DNA from: Flavobacteriaceae bacterium UBA7302
Lineage (GTDB): Bacteria > Bacteroidota > Bacteroidia > Flavobacteriales > Flavobacteriaceae
Direction of reading: 5' to 3'
DNA length: 64,000 nt
NCBI GenBank assembly: GCA_002471825.1
Contig: DKQS01000004.1
Location: 62,001 to 126,000 of the forward strand
Part shown: piece by piece, positions 1 to 7,025 of the stretch
Numbering within the stretch: the stretch's first letter is position 1
Layout: the number at the start of each line of letters is the position of its first letter
Notes under the pieces: generated by a model
Databases searched by the model: none
What the model was told of the DNA's origin: nothing
Seen by the model: only the letters and a program-made list of their open reading frames with translations
Position numbers and translations under genes: made by a program

Positions 1-671
1 ATGGCAAAAGGATATCTAGGGAAAACGAAAGTTCCTGCATCCTTTCCACGATCCATCAGTTGTGAGATGAAATCAATTGGGATTTCCTTATTGATGATTT
101 GGCCATTTCTTTCAATCTGATAGGCATCTCCATTGATGAAGGCAAGCGGAATTTCAGAGAATTTCTTCACAGGCTCTCCATCCACAGAAAGAATTTTATC
201 GCCTGTTTCAAGTCCTAATCCTACAGCTATCTCGTCTTGAACCCAAATTCCGTCTTTCACATTGGCATTGGGTAAATACTTCTCACCATAGGCCCACATC
301 AAACAGATGTAAATAAGGATTCCTAAAATGAAGTTGACCATCACGCCGCCAAGCATAATGATGAGTCGTTGCCAAGCTGGTTTGGCCCTAAATTCCCAAG
401 GCTGCATAGGTTGCTTCATTTGCTCGGTATCCATGCTCTCATCAATCATACCCGAAATCTTCACGTATCCGCCCAACGGAATCCATCCAATCCCATAAAC
501 TGTTTCTCCAATCTTCTTTTTTACAAGTGAAAATCGATAATCAAAAAACAGGTAAAATTTTTCAACTTTTGTTTTGAATAACTTGGCTGGGATAAAGTGC
601 CCTAATTCATGAAGAACGATTAATAATGAAAGGCTCAATATAAATTGGGAAGCTTTTATAAGTATTTCCAT
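1..671 (-). CDS. rseP: RseP-type site-2 zinc metalloprotease, C-terminal part cut off by the window edge
   Basis: Membrane-embedded M50 protease that cuts transmembrane anti-sigma factors or signal peptides inside the lipid bilayer. Reading leftward from ATG at 671, the N-terminal membrane segment carries the zinc motif HELGH at residues 21-25. It is followed by the family stretch around GIGWIPLGGYVKISGM, a second membrane helix (LGGVMVNFILG) and a PDZ-like segment (VGLETGDKILSVDGEPV). Only about 223 residues are in the window; the C-terminal membrane helices and the second metal-ligand motif lie to the left. It is transcribed divergently from the SCO gene. The family assignment is firm. Its substrate here is unknown. 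Confidence 0.93.
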   Translation of the reverse strand, partial: MEILIKASQFILSLSLLIVLHELGHFIPAKLFKTKVEKFYLFFDYRFSLVKKKIGETVYGIGWIPLGGYVKISGMIDESMDTEQMKQPMQPWEFRAKPAWQRLIIMLGGVMVNFILGILIYICLMWAYGEKYLPNANVKDGIWVQDEIAVGLGLETGDKILSVDGEPVKKFSEIPLAFINGDAYQIERNGQIINKEIPIDFISQLMDRGKDAGTFVFPRYPFA

Positions 672-698
672 ATGGATTTCAGGTCGTTTTGAAACCTA

Positions 699-723
699 CA
701 AATGTACTATTTTCAAAATAGTA
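699..723. promoter_or_regulatory. Promoter box for rseP and adjoining 19-nt palindrome in the divergent spacer
   Basis: The minus strand has TACATTTG at 699-706, a match to the Bacteroidota -7 box TAnnTTTG, about 28 nt before the rseP start. Overlapping it, 705-723 reads TACTATTTT-C-AAAATAGTA, a perfect inverted repeat with a single central base. It could be an operator serving the rseP side of the divergent pair, or a chance AT-rich dyad. No regulator is identified. Confidence 0.4.
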
Positions 724-813
724 TTGAAAGGGAATAAAAATGCCTGAAATGGATTTAACATAGATTTTAGAAAGAATCCCCAAACAATGATATTGGCTGG
801 GAATTTTTAATCG

Positions 814-821
814 TAACTTTG
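814..821 (+). promoter_or_regulatory. Probable -7 promoter box of the SCO gene
   Basis: TAACTTTG matches TAnnTTTG and sits 16 nt upstream of the ATG at 838. A purine-rich AGGAGAG lies between box and start. Confidence 0.5.
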
Positions 822-837
822 CATAAAAGGAGAGAAA

Positions 838-1515
838 ATGGAAAGAAAATTCTTCAAAAAATCATTACCCACCCTAGTTTTCTTATTGGTTTTTTCCGCG
901 ATCGGAATTCCTGTTTTTTATCATTTGGTAAAGGTCGACAAGAAGTTGAAGGTCTACAACCCGATAGATGTCAACCCAAGACTCGTTGATAAAAGTTTAC
1001 TCCACATCCGCAAGAACCACAAAATTGGAGATTTCAAATTGACCAATCAAAATGGTGAGCTTGTGACTCCGAAAGATTTTGATAATAAAATTTATGTAGC
1101 CGATTTTTTCTTTACCAGATGCCAAAGTATTTGCATTCCCATGGCCTATAACATGTCTGAGCTTCAGGAATTTTATAAAAACGATGACGATATCAGATTA
1201 CTCTCTCATTCGGTAACTCCGGTGATGGACAGTGTTTCGGTACTTCGTAAATACGCCACGGAAAAAGGAGCTATTGATGGCAAATGGCAAATTACCACCG
1301 GAAGTAAGAAACACATTTATGAATTGGCTCGTAAGAGCTATATGGCTGTTTTAGACGAAGGAGATGGCGGATTGCAAGATTTTATACACACCGAGCAATT
1401 TATTCTGATTGACAAGGAAAAAAGAATTCGAGGCTACTACGACGGAACCAATTTTGAAGATATGGAGAAGCTCAAAGCAGATATTGCCATACTAAAAGAG
1501 GAGTACGAAAATTAG
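838..1515 (+). CDS. SCO1/SenC family protein (copper chaperone/thiol-disulfide protein)
   Basis: 225-residue membrane-anchored thioredoxin-fold protein of the SCO1/SenC family, which usually delivers copper to the CuA site of cytochrome c oxidase or acts as a thiol reductase. One N-terminal hydrophobic segment (about residues 10-30) tethers the domain outside the cytoplasmic membrane. The copper-binding CxxxC motif is C95-QSI-C99, and the third ligand is H184 in DFIHTEQ. Start ATG 838 follows an AGGAGAG stretch and a TAnnTTTG box. It lies 47 nt before feoA but has its own promoter, and feoA has another, so they are probably separate units. No oxidase genes are nearby, so the target is not shown. 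Confidence 0.9.
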   Translation: MERKFFKKSLPTLVFLLVFSAIGIPVFYHLVKVDKKLKVYNPIDVNPRLVDKSLLHIRKNHKIGDFKLTNQNGELVTPKDFDNKIYVADFFFTRCQSICIPMAYNMSELQEFYKNDDDIRLLSHSVTPVMDSVSVLRKYATEKGAIDGKWQITTGSKKHIYELARKSYMAVLDEGDGGLQDFIHTEQFILIDKEKRIRGYYDGTNFEDMEKLKADIAILKEEYEN

Positions 1516-1544
1516 TTTAGACTCATTCTAAATGAGTATATTTG
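1516..1544 (+). promoter_or_regulatory. feoAB promoter with overlapping inverted repeats (candidate metal-responsive operator)
   Basis: TATATTTG at 1537-1544 is a full match to the -7 box TAnnTTTG. Just upstream are two overlapping dyads: TTTAGA-N5-TCTAAA (1516-1521/1527-1532) and ACTCATT-CTA-AATGAGT (1521-1527/1531-1537), the second touching the -7 box. The TTTAG...CTAAA half-sites resemble DtxR/MntR-type operators, which would fit iron repression of feoAB. That link is inference from resemblance only. Confidence 0.5.
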
Positions 1545-1562
1545 CATCGCAATTTTGAAGTA

Positions 1563-1805
1563 TTGAAAACAATCGCGTCCTTACAAATTGGTGAAGTAGC
1601 TTACATTGCAGAAGAAGCGCTAGACTACATTCCCTTAAAACTTCTTGAAATGGGTTGTTTGCCCGGAGCAGAGGTCCGGTTGATTCAAATTGCGCCGCTC
1701 AAAGATCCAATTTACATTCTGGTAAATGGTAGTCATTTGGCAATCAGACAAGCGACTGCAAAAAAGATTAGCATTCTAAAAGAGAGTTTTATTGATGAAG
1801 GATAG
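1563..1805 (+). CDS. feoA: FeoA, small SH3-like partner of FeoB
   Basis: Small cytoplasmic FeoA protein (80 residues) that works with the ferrous iron permease FeoB. The sequence shows the family pattern ASLQIGE near the N-terminus and PLKLLEMGCLPGAEVRLIQIAPLKDPIYILVNGSHLAIR in the SH3-like fold, followed by a short tail. The reading frame can be opened at TTG 1542, but that codon lies inside the -7 promoter box. The next in-frame TTG at 1563, giving MKTIASLQIGE, therefore fits both the expected transcript and the usual FeoA N-terminus. It overlaps feoB by 11 nt, which implies translational coupling. Confidence 0.88.
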   Translation: MKTIASLQIGEVAYIAEEALDYIPLKLLEMGCLPGAEVRLIQIAPLKDPIYILVNGSHLAIRQATAKKISILKESFIDEG

Positions 1806-3897
1806 AATTAAAGTAGCTCTTGTAGGGAACCCCAATACGGGGAAATCTTCTCTTTTTAATCATCTCACTGGATTGAACCAAAAGGTAGGTAATTATCCGG
1901 GTGTCACCGTAGATAAAAAGCAAGGACTGTCTACTTTGTCTAAGATGCATGAAGCCATCATTACCGACTTACCGGGGACTTATAGTATCAACCCGACTTC
2001 TGAAGACGAAAGCATTGTTTTTAGAACGCTTTTTCACAAAGATGTTCAAGAATACCCAGATGTGTTGGTGGTAGTGGCTGATATAGAAAATCTCAAGCGA
2101 AACTTGCTGTTGTTCTCTCAGATCAAAGATTTAGAAATTCCAACAGTTCTGGTCATCAACATGAAAGATTTGATGACGAAAAAAGGAATTTCCATTGATG
2201 TAAAGCTCTTGGAAGAAGAACTCAACACAGAAGTAGTTCTTATTAGTGCGCGAAACGTGGAAGGGATCGACGAGGTGAAGGATGCCATCGTGAAAAGTCA
2301 CGTAGCGGCTAAAACGGCTCCAATGTGTCATATCAATCATAAAATTGATTCCGATTACTTTGCGAAACTAAAAGAAATTACCTCAGAGTACTCTTTGTAT
2401 CAGCTTTGGTTGATGGTAACTCAAAATAACTTTCCTCAGAATATTGATCCAGAGGTGAAGCAAAAATTATTGGACTTTCGACATGATATCTCACAAATTC
2501 GCAGGTACCAGAACAAAGAAACCATTTACCGATACCAAGAGATCAATAAGATTTTAAAGAAGGTCTATTTGGTAGATCGATCCAAAGCAACCGATGCAAG
2601 AAGCAAACTTGACAAGGTATTTACGCATAAAATAGGAGGTTACGCGATTTTCTTTTTCATCCTACTTCTTATTTTTCAATCCATATTTGATTGGGCTTCG
2701 GTACCGATGGATTTTATAGACGGTATTTTCGCTGATTTATCCGGATGGGTGTCATCTGTGATGGACGAAGGTGTATTGACCAGTTTAATTGCAGACGGAA
2801 TCATCCCTGGGATAGGTGGGGTGGTGATTTTCATTCCGCAGATTGCCATTCTCTTTATGTTCATAGCCATTTTAGAAGAAAGTGGTTACATGAGTAGGGT
2901 AGTTTTCTTGATGGATAAAATAATGCGAAGATTTGGGTTGAATGGAAAAAGTGTGATCCCTTTAATTTCGGGAACAGCTTGTGCCATTCCGGCAATCATG
3001 GCTACGCGAAACATTTCGAGTTGGAAAGAGCGATTGATCACAATCTTGGTCACGCCTTTTACCACCTGTTCGGCGCGTTTGCCAGTATATGCTATCTTGA
3101 TTGCGTTGGTCATTCCAGAAACTGAAGTATTCGGATTCTTAAACCTACAAGGATTGGTGTTGCTGTCGCTTTATGCTCTCGGATTTGCAGCGGCCTTGAT
3201 TGCTTCGTACATTCTACACAAAACCTTAAAAATTAAGAGCAAATCTTTTTTTGTTGTTGAATTGCCTGATTACAAATTACCTTCTCCTAAGAATGTAATG
3301 TTTGATGTAATAGAGAAAACCAAAGCCTTTGTATTGGGCGCTGGTAAAATCATTCTTTCGCTTTCAATCGTGTTGTGGTTTTTGGCTTCTTATGGGCCTG
3401 GAGCTTATGACGACATTGAGCAAGAAGTATCCAGTCAGGAGCAATTCTCTTCGTTGTCGGTGGATCAAAAGGAATTTCAAATTGCTTCCTTGAAACTGGA
3501 GAAATCCTATATCGGAATCCTTGGTAAAACCATTGAGCCAGTAATTCGTCCTTTGGGATACGATTGGAAAATCGGAATTGCTTTGTTGACCTCCTTTGCA
3601 GCAAGAGAGGTGTTTGTTGGTACGTTGGCAACCATATATAGTGTGGCCGATGACGAAGAAAATACCATCAAAGAACGGATGGCCTCTGAAATAAATCCGA
3701 GAACGGGTGAGAAATTATTCAATCTTCCAGTAGGAATGTCCTTATTAATCTTTTATGCCTTTGCCATGCAATGTATGGCCACATTGGCTATTGTGAAGCG
3801 AGAAACCAAGTCGTGGAAATGGCCGTTGATTCAACTATTTGGGATGGGAGCCTTGGCCTATTTCTTATCTTTCATTACTTATAATATCTTTGTGTAA
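1795..3897 (+). CDS. feoB: FeoB, GTP-dependent ferrous iron transporter
   Basis: 700-residue Fe(II) permease of the inner membrane. The N-terminal G domain shows G1 GNPNTGKSS near residue 10, the G3 motif DLPGTY near 60 and G4 NMKD near 120. It is followed by the helical regulatory domain and a membrane part with two gate repeats (around GIGGVVIFIPQIAILFMFI and the second FAAREVFVGTLATIY region). The cysteine in SGTACAIPA falls in the first gate, as is usual. ATG 1795 is preferred over the TTG three bases earlier. It is co-transcribed with feoA and followed without a gap by a tiny Cys-rich gene, so this is a complete uptake operon. Confidence 0.96.
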   Translation: MKDRIKVALVGNPNTGKSSLFNHLTGLNQKVGNYPGVTVDKKQGLSTLSKMHEAIITDLPGTYSINPTSEDESIVFRTLFHKDVQEYPDVLVVVADIENLKRNLLLFSQIKDLEIPTVLVINMKDLMTKKGISIDVKLLEEELNTEVVLISARNVEGIDEVKDAIVKSHVAAKTAPMCHINHKIDSDYFAKLKEITSEYSLYQLWLMVTQNNFPQNIDPEVKQKLLDFRHDISQIRRYQNKETIYRYQEINKILKKVYLVDRSKATDARSKLDKVFTHKIGGYAIFFFILLLIFQSIFDWASVPMDFIDGIFADLSGWVSSVMDEGVLTSLIADGIIPGIGGVVIFIPQIAILFMFIAILEESGYMSRVVFLMDKIMRRFGLNGKSVIPLISGTACAIPAIMATRNISSWKERLITILVTPFTTCSARLPVYAILIALVIPETEVFGFLNLQGLVLLSLYALGFAAALIASYILHKTLKIKSKSFFVVELPDYKLPSPKNVMFDVIEKTKAFVLGAGKIILSLSIVLWFLASYGPGAYDDIEQEVSSQEQFSSLSVDQKEFQIASLKLEKSYIGILGKTIEPVIRPLGYDWKIGIALLTSFAAREVFVGTLATIYSVADDEENTIKERMASEINPRTGEKLFNLPVGMSLLIFYAFAMQCMATLAIVKRETKSWKWPLIQLFGMGALAYFLSFITYNIFV

Positions 3898-4013
3898 TGC
3901 AAGAAATCATCGCTTCCATATTATTGATTGCAGCTGTTGGATTTTTAGTGAAGAAGTACTTTTTCAAAACTTCTGCGAAAGGCAACTGTTCATCTGACTG
4001 CAATTGTGGTTAA
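3897..4013 (+). CDS. FeoB-associated Cys-rich membrane protein, 38 residues
   Basis: A tiny gene whose ATG shares one base with the feoB stop (TAATG). It encodes a hydrophobic segment (IIASILLIAAVGFLV), then a basic linker (KKYFFK) and a cysteine-rich tail with three cysteines (CSSDCNCG) ending in TAA. This is the layout of the FeoB-associated Cys-rich membrane protein family, found directly after feoB in many bacteria and sometimes compared with FeoC. The role may be iron handling at the cytoplasmic mouth of FeoB, but it is not proven for the family. Confidence 0.82.
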   Translation: MQEIIASILLIAAVGFLVKKYFFKTSAKGNCSSDCNCG

Positions 4014-4054
4014 ACCTTAACACTTCCTTGTGAGTCTTGCTTGAAGGACTTCGG

Positions 4055-4062
4055 TAATTTTG
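4055..4062 (+). promoter_or_regulatory. Probable -7 promoter box of the DUF2911 gene
   Basis: TAATTTTG matches TAnnTTTG and lies 26 nt before the ATG at 4089. Confidence 0.45.
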
Positions 4063-4088
4063 AGTATCAATAATTTCAATTTTTACTC

Positions 4089-4643
4089 ATGAAAAAAATA
4101 CTATTCATTCTAGCGGTTGTTTCATTTATTACCGCTGGAAACCAGACTTTAAACGCGCAAGATTTTCCTAAAATGGATGTTAGTCCGATGGATGCAGCAA
4201 CCTTCCCAGTAAACCCAAAGAATTGGAGAAACTCTAATAAGATGGTCAAGGTGGTATATAGTAGACCACAATTGAAGGGACGTTCCATGGATAAACTAGC
4301 TCCAAAAGGAAAAGTATGGAGAACAGGAGCAAACGAGGCTGCCGAAATTACTTTTTACCAAGATGTTGTATTTGGGGGAGCCAATGTAAAAGCGGGAACC
4401 TATTCCTTATTTAGCATTCCGAATGATGGCAAATGGACGGTAATATTGAGCAACCAAATCAATCTTTGGGGAGCTTACCAATACGATCAATCTGGTGATG
4501 TGGTTCGTGTAGAGGGAACGGTTTCTTCACTAGATACTTCTGTTGAAGCTTTCGCAATGTTATTTACAGGTGAAGGAACAACTCCAACATTTCATATGGC
4601 TTGGGGAACTACTTTGGTTTCGGTACCGATGAGTGCTCAGTAA
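4089..4643 (+). CDS. DUF2911 family exported protein
   Basis: 184-residue secreted or periplasmic protein with a clear signal peptide (MKKILFILAVVSFITAGNQTLNA, cleavage near residue 23). The rest matches the DUF2911 pattern common in Bacteroidota: VVYSRPQLKGR, then GKVWRTGANEAAEITF, AGTYSLFSIPNDGKWTVIL and a C-terminal TFHMAWGTTLVSVP. The function of the family is not established. It is monocistronic, between its own TAnnTTTG box and a strong bidirectional terminator. Confidence 0.88.
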   Translation: MKKILFILAVVSFITAGNQTLNAQDFPKMDVSPMDAATFPVNPKNWRNSNKMVKVVYSRPQLKGRSMDKLAPKGKVWRTGANEAAEITFYQDVVFGGANVKAGTYSLFSIPNDGKWTVILSNQINLWGAYQYDQSGDVVRVEGTVSSLDTSVEAFAMLFTGEGTTPTFHMAWGTTLVSVPMSAQ

Positions 4644-4662
4644 GCAGAACATATTTCAATAT

Positions 4663-4695
4663 AAAAAGCCTCAACAGATTGTTGAGGCTTTTTTT
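4663..4695. terminator. Bidirectional rho-independent terminator between the DUF2911 gene and galE
   Basis: AAAAAGCCTCAAC and GTTGAGGCTTTTT form a long perfect stem around a 5-nt loop, with T-runs readable on both strands. It closes two convergent genes. Confidence 0.85.
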
Positions 4696-4696
4696 A

Positions 4697-5707
4697 TTAT
4701 TTCTGTGCGCATTGCCATTTCCAGGCAGAGGCTAAAGAGACATCGAGCGACTCCTTCGCTTTCCAATTCAATTCGCGATTGGCTTTGGAAGTGTCTGCAT
4801 AAGCAGAAACTACATCTCCTGGTCGTCTTCCAACGATTTTATAATTTAATTTTTGTCCGGTGGAACTTTCAAAGGCTTTGATCACATCGAGTACCGAACT
4901 TCCTTTTCCAGTGCCAACATTATAAAACTCAAAATTTTCTTTGTTCTTGCGTTCAATCAATCGGTTGAGAGCAGCAATATGTGCCTTGGCCAAATCAACC
5001 ACATGAATATAATCCCTAATGGCTGTTCCATCTGGAGTGTCATAATCATCTCCAAAAACAGACAGGCATTCTCTAATACCCGCTGCAGTTTGTGTTACAA
5101 AGGGAATTAAGTTCTGAGGAACTCCAATAGGCAATTCTCCAATCAAAGCAGATTCGTGCGCACCAATCGGATTGAAATAACGCAATGCAATGGCATTTAA
5201 TCCGTAGGCATTGCAACAATGCTTCATAACTTCCTCACCAATTTGTTTGGTATAACCATAAACAGATTCAGCAGGTTTCACCGGTGCTTCTTCCGTAATT
5301 GGCATTTCGTCGGCTTGACCGTATACCGTTGCTGACGATGAGAAAATAAAATTATCCAACCCTTTCACTCGCATTTCTTGAAGTAAATACGTCAAAGTGG
5401 TGATGTTATTTTCATAATACAGCAGCGGTTTTTCCATACTTTCGCCTACCGCTTTTGAAGCCGCAAAATGAATCACTCCGTCTACTTGATTGGTGTTGAA
5501 AAAGTTTTGGACATCCTTTTTTACGCGTAAATCAATTTGATGGAACTCTGGTCTTTTTCCTGTTATTTTTGTGATGCGTTCTAATACTTCATAGCGTGAA
5601 TTCGAAAGATTGTCAATAATGATTACTTCGTATCCTGCTTTTTGTAATTCAACAGAGGTGTGAGAGCCTATAAAGCCTAGTCCTCCGGTAACTAAAATTG
5701 TACTCAT
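4697..5707 (-). CDS. galE: UDP-glucose 4-epimerase
   Basis: 336-residue cytoplasmic short-chain dehydrogenase-type enzyme that interconverts UDP-glucose and UDP-galactose. The NAD-binding loop is TGGLGFIGSH at residues 7-16. The family SATVYG stretch precedes the catalytic YGYTK (Tyr and Lys spaced by three). The C-terminal half has the substrate-pocket stretch RDYIHVVDLAKAH and GRRPGDVVSAYAD. Full length for the family. It is the upstream-facing neighbour of a sugar aminotransferase gene on the same strand (80 nt gap), so both probably feed cell-surface polysaccharide synthesis. Confidence 0.94.
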   Translation of the reverse strand: MSTILVTGGLGFIGSHTSVELQKAGYEVIIIDNLSNSRYEVLERITKITGKRPEFHQIDLRVKKDVQNFFNTNQVDGVIHFAASKAVGESMEKPLLYYENNITTLTYLLQEMRVKGLDNFIFSSSATVYGQADEMPITEEAPVKPAESVYGYTKQIGEEVMKHCCNAYGLNAIALRYFNPIGAHESALIGELPIGVPQNLIPFVTQTAAGIRECLSVFGDDYDTPDGTAIRDYIHVVDLAKAHIAALNRLIERKNKENFEFYNVGTGKGSSVLDVIKAFESSTGQKLNYKIVGRRPGDVVSAYADTSKANRELNWKAKESLDVSLASAWKWQCAQK

Positions 5708-5787
5708 TTGATTATGTTTAGGGGGTTTACGTTTTAATCGCTTTACATTCGTCGTGAAAGGTACATCAACTTTTCTTACCAGTCAAA

Positions 5788-6957
5788 CTAGTTTGCATCC
5801 ATAAAGGATAAAATTGTCTCGCAGATGAAATTTAGTTGGGCTTCATCCAATTCGGTATGCATTGGTAACGAGATCACCTTTTTTACCAAATCATTGGTGA
5901 CTGGGAAATCGGCTTCATTATATCGGTCATCTCTGTAGGCCTTTTGAGCGTGCAGGGCAACTGGATAATAAATAGCATTTGGAATACCCTTTTCTAATAA
6001 GTGTTTGTGCAATTCATCCCTTTTGCCATTGGTTATTTGCAAGGTGTATTGATGAAATACATGACAATCGCAGCTACTACAAATTTCACCACAATTGGGC
6101 GTATTGTTCGATTTGGCTGTTGGCGTGATGATGTGCGGATGGTTTTTAAATGCTTGGGTGTAGGCCCTCGCGGCATCGCGTCTCGAATTGCAATAATCGT
6201 TCAAATGCGGCAACTTAATTTTCAGCACCACGGCCTGAACAGAATCCAATCTTGAATTCACGCCCACCACATCGTGGTAATACCTGGTGTACATACCGTG
6301 ATTTACAATTCCGCGGATGGTATGGGCCAATTCGTCATCATTGGTAAAAATGGCACCACCGTCACCGTAGCAACCAAGGTTTTTAGATGGAAAAAAAGAT
6401 GTTGTACCTACATTTCCAATCGTTCCCGCTTTTTGCTTATGACCATCTTTGAAAGTATAATTTGCGCCAATGGCCTGGGCATTATCTTCCACAACAAATA
6501 AGTTGTGCTCGTTGGCGATTTCCATGATGGCATCCATATTGGCAACCTGACCAAACAAATGCACCGGAATGATCGCTTTGGTTTTTGGAGTAATCGCCTT
6601 TTTTATGGCATCAATGTCAATATTGAAGGTGTCTGGTTCTACATCAACCAAAACGGGTGTCAATTGTAGAAGTGCAATCACCTCAACCGTTGCGGCAAAG
6701 GTAAAATCGGCCGTAATTACTTCGTCGCCTGGTTGCAATCCCAATCCCATTAAAGCAATTTGCAAAGCATCGGTTCCATTGGCACATGGAATCACATGTT
6801 TTACACCCAAGTAAGCTTCAAGATCTTGCTGAAAATTCTTTACTTCCGGACCATTGATAAACATGGAGGAGCGAATCACATCAATTACGGCATCATCAAC
6901 TTCACTTTGAATTTTCTCGTATTGACCCTTGAGGTCAACCATTTGAATTGGTTTCAT
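5788..6957 (-). CDS. DegT/DnrJ/EryC1/StrS family PLP-dependent sugar aminotransferase
   Basis: Aminotransferase that puts an amino group on keto-sugar nucleotides during surface glycan or lipopolysaccharide sugar synthesis. Evidence includes MVDLKGQYEKI at the N-terminus, the ADFTFAATVEVI segment, VEDNAQAIGA and the PLP lysine in FFPSKNLGCYGDGGA. The start is uncertain. An upstream ATG at 6978 lies within the TAnnTTTG promoter box, so the start is either 6969 or 6957. MKPIQMVDLKGQ at 6957 fits the family N-terminus best. A cysteine-rich insert (GEICSSCDCHVF) in the C-terminal half is unusual. The exact sugar substrate cannot be read from sequence. Confidence 0.9.
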   Translation of the reverse strand: MKPIQMVDLKGQYEKIQSEVDDAVIDVIRSSMFINGPEVKNFQQDLEAYLGVKHVIPCANGTDALQIALMGLGLQPGDEVITADFTFAATVEVIALLQLTPVLVDVEPDTFNIDIDAIKKAITPKTKAIIPVHLFGQVANMDAIMEIANEHNLFVVEDNAQAIGANYTFKDGHKQKAGTIGNVGTTSFFPSKNLGCYGDGGAIFTNDDELAHTIRGIVNHGMYTRYYHDVVGVNSRLDSVQAVVLKIKLPHLNDYCNSRRDAARAYTQAFKNHPHIITPTAKSNNTPNCGEICSSCDCHVFHQYTLQITNGKRDELHKHLLEKGIPNAIYYPVALHAQKAYRDDRYNEADFPVTNDLVKKVISLPMHTELDEAQLNFICETILSFMDAN

Positions 6958-6977
6958 AACAGGCTTCATTTGTCTCA

Positions 6978-6985
6978 CAAAAATA
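6978..6985 (-). promoter_or_regulatory. -7 promoter box of the sugar aminotransferase gene
   Basis: The minus strand reads TATTTTTG (TAnnTTTG). The box overlaps the most upstream ATG of the open frame (6976-6978), which excludes that ATG as the start. Confidence 0.5.
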
Positions 6986-7000
6986 CAATTTATTTTGGCT

Positions 7001-7008
7001 TATCTTTG
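7001..7008 (+). promoter_or_regulatory. -7 promoter box of the penicillin-acylase-like gene
   Basis: TATCTTTG matches TAnnTTTG, 17 nt before the ATG at 7026. It is divergent from the aminotransferase promoter 15 nt to the left. Confidence 0.5.
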
Positions 7009-7025
7009 GGCAAAATCCTTAACAA

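Noticed and set aside
1542..1562. TTG 1542 as feoA start
   Set aside because: The codon is part of the -7 promoter box and would lie before the transcription start.
4633..4881. Plus-strand frame past the DUF2911 gene
   Set aside because: It runs through a strong terminator into the antisense of galE.
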